Source: Nitratidesulfovibrio sp.
GTDB lineage: Bacteria; Desulfobacterota; Desulfovibrionia; Desulfovibrionales; Desulfovibrionaceae
Length of the DNA stretch: 64,000 bases
NCBI RefSeq assembly: GCF_040373385.1
Contig: NZ_JBDXXH010000005.1
Span: forward strand, 202,548 to 266,547
Direction of reading: 5' to 3'
The notes below the pieces were generated by a model. The model had not been told where the DNA came from and ran no database searches. It saw nothing but the letters and a program-made list of their open reading frames with translations. A program made the position numbers and the translations under genes. This document shows positions 1 to 7,738 of this stretch, in pieces (the first letter of the stretch is position 1; each line of letters opens with the position of its first letter).

Positions 1-860
1 AAATCCGCAACGAGTACGGCGCCACCTCCACCATCATGACCGAGTACCTGTACAACCTCGGCATCCGGCCCGGAAAGCTGCTGGCCACGGCGTTGCAGTT
101 CGGCATCAAGACCGACACCGCCAGCTTCGAACGCGCCTTCCACGACGTGGACATGCGCGCCTACCGCTACCTGACCAAATTCGCGGACCACAACCTGCTT
201 TCGCGCATCGTGCGCAGCGAATTCCGGCTGCACTGGCTGGACTACTTCTCGCGGGCGTTCATCAGCATGCACAAGCTGGGCACCGGCCAGTACGTGTACG
301 TGGGCGAGGTGGAAAACCCGGACATCCTGGTGGTCATTGCCGACTTCTTCATGCGGGTGCACGAAATCCGCTGGGCGGCGGTGTGTGGTGTGTACGGCGA
401 CACCATCGTGGTCATCCTGCGCGGCGACGGCATGGGGCGCGACCTTGGCCGCCACGCCAGCCTGCAATTCGGCGACGTGGGGTCCGCCGGGGGGCACCGG
501 GCCATGGCCCGGGCCGAGATTCCCCTGGCCGCCGCCGATGGCCGCAACGTGGAATTCTTCATCTACAAGCGGTTGCTGGCCCCCCGCAAGAAAATGCGGG
601 CCAAGGTGGAAGCGAAGCCGGAGCAGAAGCCCGACGCGAGACAGGACGCCAGGCCCGCTGCCGGGGCGGAACCCGCGCCCGGACAGAAGGCCGCCCCAAA
701 GGTTGCCCCGCAAGGTGACCGCAAGCCCGATCAGAAGGCCCCGGCCCCGCTGCCCGCCGGGCCATCCGGTGCGGCATCCGCTGCGCCGGATGGCGGAGCG
801 CCCGTGGCGGCGAGCGGTGTTGTCGCAATCCCCGCTCCGGTGTCTGCGGACGGCAAGTAG
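1..860 (+). CDS. DHH-family phosphoesterase, C-terminal part (5' end outside window)
   Basis: The reading frame is open from the first base, so the gene begins upstream; an internal ATG at 36 is not needed. The visible part looks like the C-terminal half of a DHH/DHHA1 phosphoesterase (RecJ or nano-RNase-like), which hydrolyses short nucleic acids or cyclic dinucleotides. The support is the motif GGHRAMARAEIP near window residue 165, matching the glycine-rich substrate-binding GGH of the DHHA1 domain, after an alternating beta/alpha stretch. The catalytic DHH part is not visible. The last 85 residues are a low-complexity Ala/Pro/Lys/Gln tail that is probably disordered. The family call is fairly firm; the substrate is unknown. 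Confidence 0.7.
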   Translation, partial: IRNEYGATSTIMTEYLYNLGIRPGKLLATALQFGIKTDTASFERAFHDVDMRAYRYLTKFADHNLLSRIVRSEFRLHWLDYFSRAFISMHKLGTGQYVYVGEVENPDILVVIADFFMRVHEIRWAAVCGVYGDTIVVILRGDGMGRDLGRHASLQFGDVGSAGGHRAMARAEIPLAAADGRNVEFFIYKRLLAPRKKMRAKVEAKPEQKPDARQDARPAAGAEPAPGQKAAPKVAPQGDRKPDQKAPAPLPAGPSGAASAAPDGGAPVAASGVVAIPAPVSADGK

Positions 861-1033
861 CGCGCCGTCGGGCCACCCCCCTCATTGGTAGCCGTTTCAA
901 CTGCGTGCGTGCTTCGGCCCGCGCGCCGATGCGTTGTGCGGCGTGCCGACGGGGCGTGCCAACGGGGCGCGGATGCGCGCAGCCAGTCCGTGCTTACCAG
1001 CGTCACGGCGTTCCCATGGAACCGTACCTGAAA

Positions 1034-1077
1034 ATGGCAAGGCCGCCCTCCGGGGTTCCGGGGGGCGGCCTTGCGTG
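1034..1077. terminator. Inverted repeat, probable bidirectional terminator
   Basis: A 12-bp perfect stem (1037-1048 with 1063-1074, GCAAGGCCGCCC) lies between the converging DHH and EAL genes. On the - strand it is followed by a short T-rich stretch, so it probably ends the EAL gene transcript. Confidence 0.5.
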
Positions 1078-1146
1078 CGGAGGGAAGGGATAGGGAGTCA
1101 GCCGGGCGCCGACATGGCAGCGCTGGCCTGGTGCCCGGTTCTGTGG

Positions 1147-2556
1147 CTACGCGCCGCGCCGCCTGCGGTCGGGGCGGCCCGCGTCGGCGCACAGCACATG
1201 GGGCGCGCCCATGGCATCGGTGAAGCGTACCGCCAGGGTCACGCACAGGTTGCCCGAAGCCCGCGAGATGTACGGGGCGGTCAGGCATTCCTCTATGCCG
1301 CTGCGCATGGGCAGGAAATATTCCTTCAGCGAATGGTCGGTGCCGCGCCGCGCGGGCTGGTAGATGAACCGCCTGCTGGCGGAAAGCCGGTAGGGGTTGC
1401 ACACCGTGTCCGATATCTGGCGGCCCGCGCCGTCCAGTACGTACAGGCACTCCAGCTCCGATTCCGCGTTCAGGTAGCGGGCCAGCAGCTTGTCGAAGTC
1501 GCCGGGGCAGGCGTGGTGCAAGTCCTCGCGCAGGCGGTGCACGGCGTTGCGCAGCGTGGCCACGCGGCGTTCCTCTTCCTCCACTTGGGCCAGGGTAAGC
1601 GCGGCGTAGGCGCGGGCCACGTTGTGCATGGCCGTGCCGCCCTCGGCCACCGCCCCTTCCGGCGAGGGGTGCGCGAACAGGAAGCCCTGCATCACGTCGG
1701 CACCCAGGTCCATCAGCAGGGCGGCCTCGCGCTCGTGCTCCACGCCTTCGGCCACGGTCATGGCCCCGATGCGCCGGGCAAGGCCCACCAGCGCCCGCAC
1801 CACCTCCTGGCGGTGGAACGAATCGGGCAGTCCGGATACCAGCGAACGGTCCAGCTTCAGCACGTCGGGCTTCAGGGCGGCGATGCGCTCCAGGTTGGAA
1901 TGCCCGGCGCCCACGTCGTCCAGCGCCACCAGAAAGCCCAGCCTGCGGTGGCGCGCGGCGAATTCCATCAGGGCGTCGGTGTCGTCCACCTGCGATTCCA
2001 CGATCTCCAGCACCACGTTGTTGGGGCTGATTCCCGTGGCTTCGGCCAGCCGCTGGATGTGCCCGGAACCCACCACGCCGCGTCGCAGCACGGCGGTGTC
2101 GATGTTCACGAACAGCAGCAGTTCCGGCCTGCGCCGCACCTGCGGGGCAAAGGCGGCAAAGGCCCGCTCGCGGCACAGGCGGTCCAGTTCCAAGGCGCTG
2201 CCACTGGCTGCTGCGGTGGAAAACATGAGGTCGGGCGGCATCACCGCGCCGCCGGGCACGCGGCCCCGGCTCAGGGCCTCCATGCCCACCACGGCGCGGC
2301 GGCGCACGGAAACCAGCGGCTGGAACAGGGTGAACACGTCGGCTATGGCCACGCCCGGCACGGGGGTGGCGTGGGCGTGCGCAGGGGGGCCGCAGGTTTC
2401 CCCGGCATGGGACGCGCTGGCACGGGTACCCCCGTCTGGGGCTGTTTCCTCAGGGGGCGCGCCAGCGTGTGCCGCGCCGCGCGCGGCGGAGGTGGCGTGG
2501 GTATGCGGTTTGGCGGGCGAGGGGCTGCCTTCGCGCGCCGTGGTCGTGGCGATCAT
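1147..2556 (-). CDS. EAL-domain c-di-GMP phosphodiesterase with C-terminal sensor-like domain
   Basis: A predicted cytoplasmic 469-residue protein that should hydrolyse cyclic di-GMP. After a 70-residue Ala/His-rich linker, the EAL domain begins with FTLFQP and the EALSR signature (residues 93-97). It keeps the other metal and catalytic motifs: FVNI, LEIVES, the DD pair in ALDDVGAG, the Lys in VLKLD and AEGVE. About 130 C-terminal residues resemble the PAS/Cache-like domain that follows EAL in YkuI-type proteins. The start at 2556 (MIATTTAREG) was chosen because the frame upstream is low-complexity Arg/Pro sequence. An active enzyme is predicted; its signal is unknown. Confidence 0.85.
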   Translation of the reverse strand: MIATTTAREGSPSPAKPHTHATSAARGAAHAGAPPEETAPDGGTRASASHAGETCGPPAHAHATPVPGVAIADVFTLFQPLVSVRRRAVVGMEALSRGRVPGGAVMPPDLMFSTAAASGSALELDRLCRERAFAAFAPQVRRRPELLLFVNIDTAVLRRGVVGSGHIQRLAEATGISPNNVVLEIVESQVDDTDALMEFAARHRRLGFLVALDDVGAGHSNLERIAALKPDVLKLDRSLVSGLPDSFHRQEVVRALVGLARRIGAMTVAEGVEHEREAALLMDLGADVMQGFLFAHPSPEGAVAEGGTAMHNVARAYAALTLAQVEEEERRVATLRNAVHRLREDLHHACPGDFDKLLARYLNAESELECLYVLDGAGRQISDTVCNPYRLSASRRFIYQPARRGTDHSLKEYFLPMRSGIEECLTAPYISRASGNLCVTLAVRFTDAMGAPHVLCADAGRPDRRRRGA

Positions 2557-2695
2557 GTGGTCGTCTCGTGGGCGCGGCAGCGCGCTGGCAAAAAAGGGCC
2601 GGACCGGGGCGGCGGGCGGGGGAAGGGTGCCCCGGTCCGGCGGAGGGTGCGGGCGGCGGGGGTTGCTGGGGTGTCGCCGCCCGTTCACGCCGTTG

Positions 2696-3418
2696 TCAGT
2701 TCCTTCGCCAAGGCGAGGAACCGTGCGTGATTCCGTCGGGTTGCAGGTGGAGCGGCAGGGTGCTCCTCCCGGCGGAACGCTGCACGGAAGGAACCGCGAA
2801 GCCGGGCGCAGAACCTGCGCCGGGGGCTTCCGGCGGAAAGCCACCACCCGTTGCGCCGGTGTGTTCCCCGTAGCGGGAAGTTCCGTGCGCACGGGCTGAC
2901 AATGGTGTCGCGTTGTCGAAAAGGCCTTCGCCAGCGTTCGGGCTGGCGTGCGGGGGCAGGTACAGCAGGCTGCGCAGCGAGGCGGCGACCACATGCATGG
3001 TGAACACCAGCCAAGCGCAGACCAGGGCCGCGCAGGCGATGCGGGCCGGGTCGCCGGGCAGGGCGGCGGCAATCACGCCCAGCCCGGCCGCCAGAAGGCA
3101 CGAGAGCCCCGGCGCAAGGCCGCGCGAGGTGTGGCCGGGCGTGTCGCAGGCACGTCCGGCGCCCGCGGGCGGCGCTGGAATGGTGGAGCCTTCGGTCGCA
3201 CCGTGGTACGTGAACGGCAGCACGTCCGCGTGGGCACCGGCAACCATGACCATGGCGCGCCCCGCGCCGTGGCGGCGGAGTGCATGGCTGGCTGGCGTGT
3301 GGCGTGGCGCGGCGTGCATGGCAGTGTCCCGTATCCGGGCGGCAGGGGCCCGCAAGATTCTGTTTCTGTCGATGCCCCTTCCGGCGGCAGCCGGTGCGGG
3401 GCGGCACGGCGGCACCAT
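2696..3418 (-). CDS. Hypothetical small membrane protein with two transmembrane segments
   Basis: No family recognised. The frame has the strong G/C third-position bias of real genes here over most of its length. It encodes two adjacent hydrophobic segments (GLAPGLSCLLAAGLGVIAA and IACAALVCAWLVFTMHVVAA) followed by a long polar Gly/Pro/Ser-rich tail. It lies 139 bp upstream of the EAL gene on the same strand and may be co-transcribed. No good ribosome binding site precedes 3418. An internal ATG at 3253 (MVMVAG) is an equally likely start and would give about 185 residues. It could also be a chance frame, so confidence is moderate. Confidence 0.45.
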   Translation of the reverse strand: MVPPCRPAPAAAGRGIDRNRILRAPAARIRDTAMHAAPRHTPASHALRRHGAGRAMVMVAGAHADVLPFTYHGATEGSTIPAPPAGAGRACDTPGHTSRGLAPGLSCLLAAGLGVIAAALPGDPARIACAALVCAWLVFTMHVVAASLRSLLYLPPHASPNAGEGLFDNATPLSARAHGTSRYGEHTGATGGGFPPEAPGAGSAPGFAVPSVQRSAGRSTLPLHLQPDGITHGSSPWRRN

Positions 3419-3631
3419 GCCGTCCGTGCTGAAAGGATAGCAAAACAGGGGCCAACGGCGGCAACCCGGCGAATTTCAAGGCGTCGCGGGTGGCGAGGCA
3501 GGCGTACGAGAGTCTGCGGCGTGTGTTATAATGACAAATTTGAACATGAAGCGCGTGCTTGCAGGAACAAAAACGTAAACTGAAGAGTGTTTTGCAGGGC
3601 GAAAAAGTGGGCGTTTTCCCGAACATTCCGC

Positions 3632-3662
3632 TTGACAGCCTTTGCGGGGCGGGCGTAGGTAT
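3632..3662 (+). promoter_or_regulatory. Candidate promoter of the aromatic cluster
   Basis: A perfect TTGACA (3632-3637) is followed about 18 bp later by the weak -10 candidate TAGGTA (3656-3661). Transcription would start about 30 nt before the leader peptide ATG, as expected for an attenuator leader. The 3480-3640 stretch upstream is more A+T-rich than its surroundings. Confidence 0.45.
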
Positions 3663-3703
3663 CGCGAAACACCTGAAACGGATAACGTCAGGACACCACG
3701 ACA

Positions 3704-3808
3704 ATGCATTCCACCTCCGCCACCTTCACCACTGCCTATCGTACCAACTATTACTTTTGGTACTTTTTTAGCTATGGAGAAGCCCGTGGCCGCATGGAGC
3801 GTGCGTAA
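3704..3808 (+). CDS. Aromatic leader peptide (34 aa) of the aro/trp supercluster
   Basis: A 34-codon ORF (ATG 3704, TAA 3806) whose residues 16-22 read YYFWYFF: seven consecutive aromatic residues covering Tyr, Phe and Trp. Phe8, Tyr12 and Tyr24 bring the total to ten aromatics. This is the composition of a transcription-attenuation leader sensing charged tRNA-Phe, tRNA-Tyr and tRNA-Trp together. A weak AGGA lies about 10 nt before the ATG. The ORF is followed by a terminator (3844-3885) and contains, just after the aromatic codons, a segment (3782-3791) complementary to the terminator's 5' arm. The peptide itself probably has no function beyond ribosome stalling. It sits directly ahead of the first aromatic biosynthesis gene. 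Confidence 0.88.
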   Translation: MHSTSATFTTAYRTNYYFWYFFSYGEARGRMERA

Positions 3809-3843
3809 GCATCTGACGAGGGTGTAAACACACGAAGACTCAA

Positions 3844-3885
3844 GGGGCCGCGGGCGAAAAGCCGGCGGCCCCTTTCTGTTTTTTT
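3844..3885 (+). terminator. Attenuator terminator of the aromatic leader
   Basis: The stem GGGGCCGCGGGC (3844-3855) pairs with GCCGGCGGCCCC (3861-3872) with one mismatch and a short GAAAA loop, then a T-rich run TTTCTGTTTTTTT. The alternative antiterminator pairs GCCCGTGGCC (3782-3791, inside the leader ORF) with GGCCGCGGGC (3846-3855): ten consecutive pairs including one G-U. A ribosome stalled at the aromatic codons (3749-3769) would leave 3782-3791 free and favour antitermination. Confidence 0.85.
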
Positions 3886-4112
3886 CGGCGGTGCGTTACG
3901 CGCGGCGCACCCCGAAAACGTGTGATCCGGAAGACCGGGCGCCCCGCAAGGCCGCCCGAGGTCCGACGCCTGACGCTGCCGCATCAGCAGTACCCGGTAC
4001 GCGGGGGGATTGCCCCCCGGCGCCCGCGACCCGACGGTCCGGGCGCAAGGCAAGGAAACACCACCACGGCCAGTTGCGCCGCAACCTTTCCGAAAGATCA
4101 GGGGAACATACG

Positions 4113-4910
4113 ATGCAAATCGGCAAAAGAATCAGGATGGAGCGCATTTTCAATCGAAAAACCGGGCGCGCCGTCATCGTGCCGCTGGACCACGGCGTGA
4201 GCGTGGGGCCCATCTACGGCCTTGTGGACATGCGTGAGACCGTGAACCAGGTGGCCGAGGGCGGCGCGGATGCCGTGCTCATGCACAAGGGCCTGGTGCG
4301 CTGTGGCCACCGCGAGGGTGGCCGTGACGTGGGCCTCATCATCCACCTTTCCGCATCCACCTCCCTTTCCCCCCGCCCCAATGCCAAGACCCTGGTCGCC
4401 ACCGTGGAAGACGCCATCAAGCACGGCGCCGACGGCGTGTCCGTCCACGTGAACCTTGGCGACGAGACCGAACGCGACATGCTGGCCGACCTTGGCCGCG
4501 TGGCCACCGTGGCCAACGACTGGGGCATGCCGCTTCTGGCCATGATGTACGCCCGCGGCCCCCGCATCAAGAACGAGTTCGATCCCGAAGTGGTGGCCCA
4601 TGCCGCCCGCGTGGGTGTGGAGCTGGGCGCCGACGTGGTCAAGGTGGCCTACACCGGCGACATGGACAGCTTCGCCCACGTGGTGGCCTCGTGCTGCGTG
4701 CCCGTGGTCATCGCGGGCGGTCCCAAGCTGGATTCCACCCGCTCGTTCCTGCAGATGGTCCACGACGCGGTGCGCGCTGGCGCTGCCGGTCTTTCCGTGG
4801 GCCGCAACATCTTTCAGCATGAACGCACCCCTGCCCTCGTCAAGGCCCTGCGCGGCCTGGTGCACGAGGATTGGGATGTGGAGCAGGCGATGGCTCTCGT
4901 CGGCGAATAG
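4113..4910 (+). CDS. 2-amino-3,7-dideoxy-D-threo-hept-6-ulosonate (ADH) synthase
   Basis: A 265-residue class I aldolase of the FbaB/DhnA group. In the archaeal-type aromatic pathway it condenses an aspartate-semialdehyde unit with a sugar-phosphate-derived unit to give ADH, replacing DAHP synthase. Support comes from [11 protein letters not shown] near residue 25, the [10 protein letters not shown] strand, and the Schiff-base lysine region VVKVAYTGD near residue 180, followed by the phosphate-binding IAGG and GLSVGRNIF motifs. The next gene is 3-dehydroquinate synthase II, the partner enzyme of this route. The start at 4113 begins [13 protein letters not shown]; upstream in-frame codons belong to the leader region. 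Expression is likely set by the upstream attenuator. Confidence 0.88.
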   Translation: MQIGKRIRMERIFNRKTGRAVIVPLDHGVSVGPIYGLVDMRETVNQVAEGGADAVLMHKGLVRCGHREGGRDVGLIIHLSASTSLSPRPNAKTLVATVEDAIKHGADGVSVHVNLGDETERDMLADLGRVATVANDWGMPLLAMMYARGPRIKNEFDPEVVAHAARVGVELGADVVKVAYTGDMDSFAHVVASCCVPVVIAGGPKLDSTRSFLQMVHDAVRAGAAGLSVGRNIFQHERTPALVKALRGLVHEDWDVEQAMALVGE

Positions 4911-4950
4911 CTTCCCGCGGCGTATCGGCGCGCGGGCGGTGTCGGACGGC

Positions 4951-5083
4951 GGCTTCCGGTCGGTCACGTACCAAAGAGTACGCTCCCTCCCGGAATCCTT
5001 GTCCTCCTTGCCGGCGCACCGATACGCGCGCGGGAAGCGGTCGGGTTCGAGCGGTTGCCATCTCCTTGCCAGAGAACGAAATT
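4951..5083 (+). repeat. Foldback repeat element, copy 1 (left arm missing)
   Basis: The gene-free stretch 4911-5236 contains this element. Its core (4960-4988) has the hairpin CGTAC-CAAAGA-GTACG (4967-4982), enclosed by TTCCGG/CCGGAA. Its right end GCCAGAGAACGAAAT (5068-5082) matches the right arms of the other copies; no matching left arm is seen. A further imperfect inverted repeat of about 21 bp (4911-4931 with 5016-5037) encloses the core. It may attenuate or punctuate transcription between the two genes. Confidence 0.7.
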
Positions 5084-5236
5084 GCTCTGAATCCCGACAC
5101 GCCCGAAGAGGCCCGAGCTCCTCGCCTGATGAACTGGAATGTCCTTGTTCCTTCAGAATGGGCGGCCCCTGCTGTGGCCGCACTCTGGGTGGGTTGAAAG
5201 AGCGGTTCGCCGCCATGACAAAAATGTGAGGGGTTG

Positions 5237-6208
5237 ATGCGGACCATTCTTTTCAAGAGCGTGCCTTTCGACAAGGGTCTGGTGACCCTGGCCCTGGAGT
5301 CGGGCGTGGACGGCATCATCGTGCCGCGCGCCCAGGTGGATTCGGTGGCGGCGCTGGCCAGGTGCCGGGTGCTGGCCGACGAGGACGTGGCGACCATAGC
5401 GCTGGCGGCCAAGGCCGACGAAGAGGACGCCGCCGCGCGTCTGGCGCGGGGCGAAACCGTGGTGCTGGCGCGCGGGTGGGAGATCATTCCGGTGGAGAAT
5501 CTGTTGGCCCAGTCCGACGATGTGGCCGTGGAAGTGGCCGACCTTTCCGAGGCGCGCCTTGCGGCGGGCATTCTGGAGCGGGGCGTGTCCACCGTGGTGG
5601 TGCTGCCCGAGGGCGCAGGCGAACTGAAGTCCATCGTGGCCGACCTCAAGCTGTCGCAGGGCTGCATGGACCTGGTCCCCGGCGTGGTCACGGCGGTGGA
5701 GAACGTGGGCCTTGGCCACCGGGTGTGCGTGGACACCATGTCCATGCTGCGCCGGGGGCAGGGCATGCTGGTGGGCAATTCCAGCGCGTTCACCTTCCTG
5801 GTGCACGCCGAGACGGAACACAACGAATACGTGGCCGCGCGGCCGTTCCGCATCAATGCCGGTGCCGTGCACGCCTATGCCCAGATGCCCGGCGACAGGA
5901 CCACCTATCTTGAGGAACTGCGCGCAGGCGACGAGGTGCTCATCGTCAGTGCCGACGGTTCCACCACCGTGGCCACCGTGGGCAGGCTGAAGGTGGAGGC
6001 GCGCCCCATGCTGCTGGTGCGCGCGAAAGTGGGCGACGTGGAGGGCGCGGTGTTCCTGCAGAACGCGGAAACCATCCGCTTGACCCGCCCGGACGGCACC
6101 CCGGTGAGCGTGGTGAGCCTGAAGGAAGGCGACCAGATCCTGTGCCGCACCGATTGCGCGGGCCGTCACTTCGGCATGCGCATCAAGGAGGACATCAAGG
6201 AATGCTGA
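5237..6208 (+). CDS. 3-dehydroquinate synthase II (archaeal-type AroB')
   Basis: A 323-residue protein of the DHQ synthase II family, which converts ADH to 3-dehydroquinate with NAD by oxidative deamination and cyclisation. Family hallmarks are the N-terminal barrel (GVDGIIVPRAQVDSV), the central KSIVADLKLSQGCMDLVPGV region, CVDTMSMLRRGQGMLVGNSS, EYVAARPFRINAGAVHAY and the C-terminal beta region ending in CAGRHFGMRIKE. The ATG at 5237 follows GAGGGG at good distance; the TTG three bases earlier was rejected. It lies downstream of ADH synthase and 34 bp before pheA, so the cluster contains both first steps of the alternative pathway. No classical aroB is visible in the window. Confidence 0.92.
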   Translation: MRTILFKSVPFDKGLVTLALESGVDGIIVPRAQVDSVAALARCRVLADEDVATIALAAKADEEDAAARLARGETVVLARGWEIIPVENLLAQSDDVAVEVADLSEARLAAGILERGVSTVVVLPEGAGELKSIVADLKLSQGCMDLVPGVVTAVENVGLGHRVCVDTMSMLRRGQGMLVGNSSAFTFLVHAETEHNEYVAARPFRINAGAVHAYAQMPGDRTTYLEELRAGDEVLIVSADGSTTVATVGRLKVEARPMLLVRAKVGDVEGAVFLQNAETIRLTRPDGTPVSVVSLKEGDQILCRTDCAGRHFGMRIKEDIKEC

Positions 6209-6242
6209 TGCGCACCACGATGCAACGCCGGGGGAAGCGGCC

Positions 6243-7463
6243 ATGAGCCTCACCGACGACAAGGACCCCCATTGGCGCGGGGATGACGTAGCCGCCAGCG
6301 CCGCCCACTCCCCCAACGGCACGGACGACGGCGCAACCCCGGCCTCGCCGTCTGCCGATCCGGAAGCCGCCCTGGCCGGGCGTTTGGGGCAGATCCGCCA
6401 CGAGATCGACGGGCTGGACGGCGACCTGCTGCACCTGTTGAACCGCCGCGCCTCGCTGAGCCTGGAGGTGGGCCGCATCAAGGCCGACGACGCGGGCATC
6501 GTGTTCAAGCCCTTTCGCGAGCGCGAGGTGCTGGAAAATCTCATGGCCGCCAACGTCGGGCCGCTGCCCAACGAGCACCTGCGCTCCATCTGGCGCGAGA
6601 TTCTTTCCTCCTCGCGCAGCCTGCAACGGCCCCAGAAGGTGGCCTACCTTGGGCCGGAGGGCACCTTTTCGTACTTTGCGGGCGTGGAATTTCTCGGCAA
6701 GGCCGTGGAATACATGCCGCACAAGGATCTGGACGGGGTGTTCCGCGCCGTGCACGACCGGCAGTGCGAGCTTGGCGTGGTGCCGCTGGAAAATTCGCTG
6801 CACGGCACCGTGGGGCAGAGTCTGGACCTGTTCCTGTCGCACGAGGTATTCATCCAGTCCGAGCTGTTCTGCCGCATCAGCCATTGCCTGCTGACCACGG
6901 AAACCAGCCTGGCCGACGTGACCACGGTGTACTCGCACCCGCAGCCGCTGGCCCAGTGCGGCGGCTGGCTGCGCCAGGCCCTGCCGGGGGCGCGGATCAT
7001 CCCGGCGGATTCCACCGCATCGGCGGCGCGCCGGGTGGTGGGCGAGAAGGGCGCGGCGGCCATCGGACACCGCAGCCTGGCCACACTGCTGGGGCTGAAC
7101 ATTCTGGCGCGTGGCATAGAGGATCAGCCGGACAACTGGACGCGCTTCGTGGTCATCGGCCCCGCTCCGGCGGGCCAGCCCGGCACGGACAAGACCTCCA
7201 TGCTGTTCTCCGTGCCGGACAGGCCCGGTGCGCTGGCCGAGGTGCTGAACCTGCTGGCCCGCGAAGGCATCAACATGAAGAAGCTGGAATCGCGGCCCCT
7301 GCGTGGCGAAAAATGGAAATACGTGTTCTTCGTGGACGTGGAATGCGACCTTGGCAACGAGGACTACGGCCGGGTAGTGCATGAACTGCGCAGGCTGTGT
7401 CATACCCTCAGGATTTTGGGGAGCTACCCCGCCGGGCCGCAGCTTGATATGAGTGGTGACTAG
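6243..7463 (+). CDS. pheA: Chorismate mutase / prephenate dehydratase (P-protein)
   Basis: A bifunctional 406-residue enzyme converting chorismate to prephenate and then phenylpyruvate on the phenylalanine branch. The N-terminal chorismate mutase helix bundle (IRHEIDGLDGDLLHLLNRR) covers about residues 45-125. The prephenate dehydratase domain (YLGPEGTFS, VPLENSLHG, and the catalytic Thr in TRFVVIG) covers about 135-305. The C-terminal ACT domain (about 318-400) keeps the Phe-binding motifs GALAEVLN and ESRP, so end-product inhibition by Phe is expected. The first 40 residues are polar and variable. It follows the DHQ synthase II gene by 34 bp. Confidence 0.95.
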   Translation: MSLTDDKDPHWRGDDVAASAAHSPNGTDDGATPASPSADPEAALAGRLGQIRHEIDGLDGDLLHLLNRRASLSLEVGRIKADDAGIVFKPFREREVLENLMAANVGPLPNEHLRSIWREILSSSRSLQRPQKVAYLGPEGTFSYFAGVEFLGKAVEYMPHKDLDGVFRAVHDRQCELGVVPLENSLHGTVGQSLDLFLSHEVFIQSELFCRISHCLLTTETSLADVTTVYSHPQPLAQCGGWLRQALPGARIIPADSTASAARRVVGEKGAAAIGHRSLATLLGLNILARGIEDQPDNWTRFVVIGPAPAGQPGTDKTSMLFSVPDRPGALAEVLNLLAREGINMKKLESRPLRGEKWKYVFFVDVECDLGNEDYGRVVHELRRLCHTLRILGSYPAGPQLDMSGD

Positions 7464-7475
7464 CGCGGCGCGACC

Positions 7476-7503
7476 TTTTGTCCTCTGGCATCGTCAGGCA
7501 TCG
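7476..7503 (+). repeat. Foldback repeat element, left arm only (copy 5)
   Basis: TTTTGTCCTCTGGC (7476-7489) followed by the TCGTCAGG shared with other copies. No right arm is seen before aroA, so this is a remnant in the pheA-aroA gap, which is filled with other palindromic repeats. Confidence 0.5.
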
Positions 7504-7570
7504 CCTTTCCTTACCGCGCGTGCCGTCGATGACGGTGGCAGGCACGGCAGGGTGAATCAAGGTTCTCCAA

Positions 7571-7697
7571 CCCCCAAATAAAAAGTTTGGGGGGAGCGGC
7601 AGCCGTTAGGCGAGCGCGCAGCGCGAGCCTTACGGATGGCGACAGCAAAGCTGGGGTCCGGGGGAAGGAGACCCTTTCCCAAAGGGTCCCTTCCCCC
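7571..7697 (+). repeat. Palindromic intergenic repeat cluster between pheA and aroA
   Basis: Three hairpin units in 130 bp: CCCCCAAA/TTTGGGGG (7571-7593); a module with CCGTTAGGCGAGC and GCGAGCCTTACGG (7603-7635); and a long stem GGGGGAAGG.ACCCTTT / AAAGGGT.CTTCCCCC (7660-7697). Units one and three recur together at 48712-48778 and, inverted, at 51209-51272; the middle module recurs at 25250-25278 and 56100-56127. They may act as partial terminators or mRNA 3'-end stabilisers within the aromatic cluster. Confidence 0.7.
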
Positions 7698-7738
7698 GGT
7701 GGCTCTTCTTCCCATACGGATTGCCAAAAGGATTCATG

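Noticed and set aside
934-2730. A 598-codon + strand open frame opposite the EAL gene
   Set aside because: Its protein is a His/Gly/Arg-rich composition typical of the antisense of GC-rich genes, with no motif; the opposite strand has a clear EAL domain. Similar long antisense frames elsewhere (e.g. 26690-28636, 29322-31577, 31624-34053, 52859-55126) were rejected for the same reason.
3527-3532. TATAAT as promoter of the aromatic cluster
   Set aside because: A perfect -10 hexamer, but no -35 at the right distance on the + strand and it is 170 bp before the leader; it may serve the - strand gene or be chance in an AT-richer patch.
5040-5075. tRNA-like GGGTTCGAG motif
   Set aside because: No acceptor stem, D-arm or anticodon arm can be built around it; it belongs to the intergenic repeat region.
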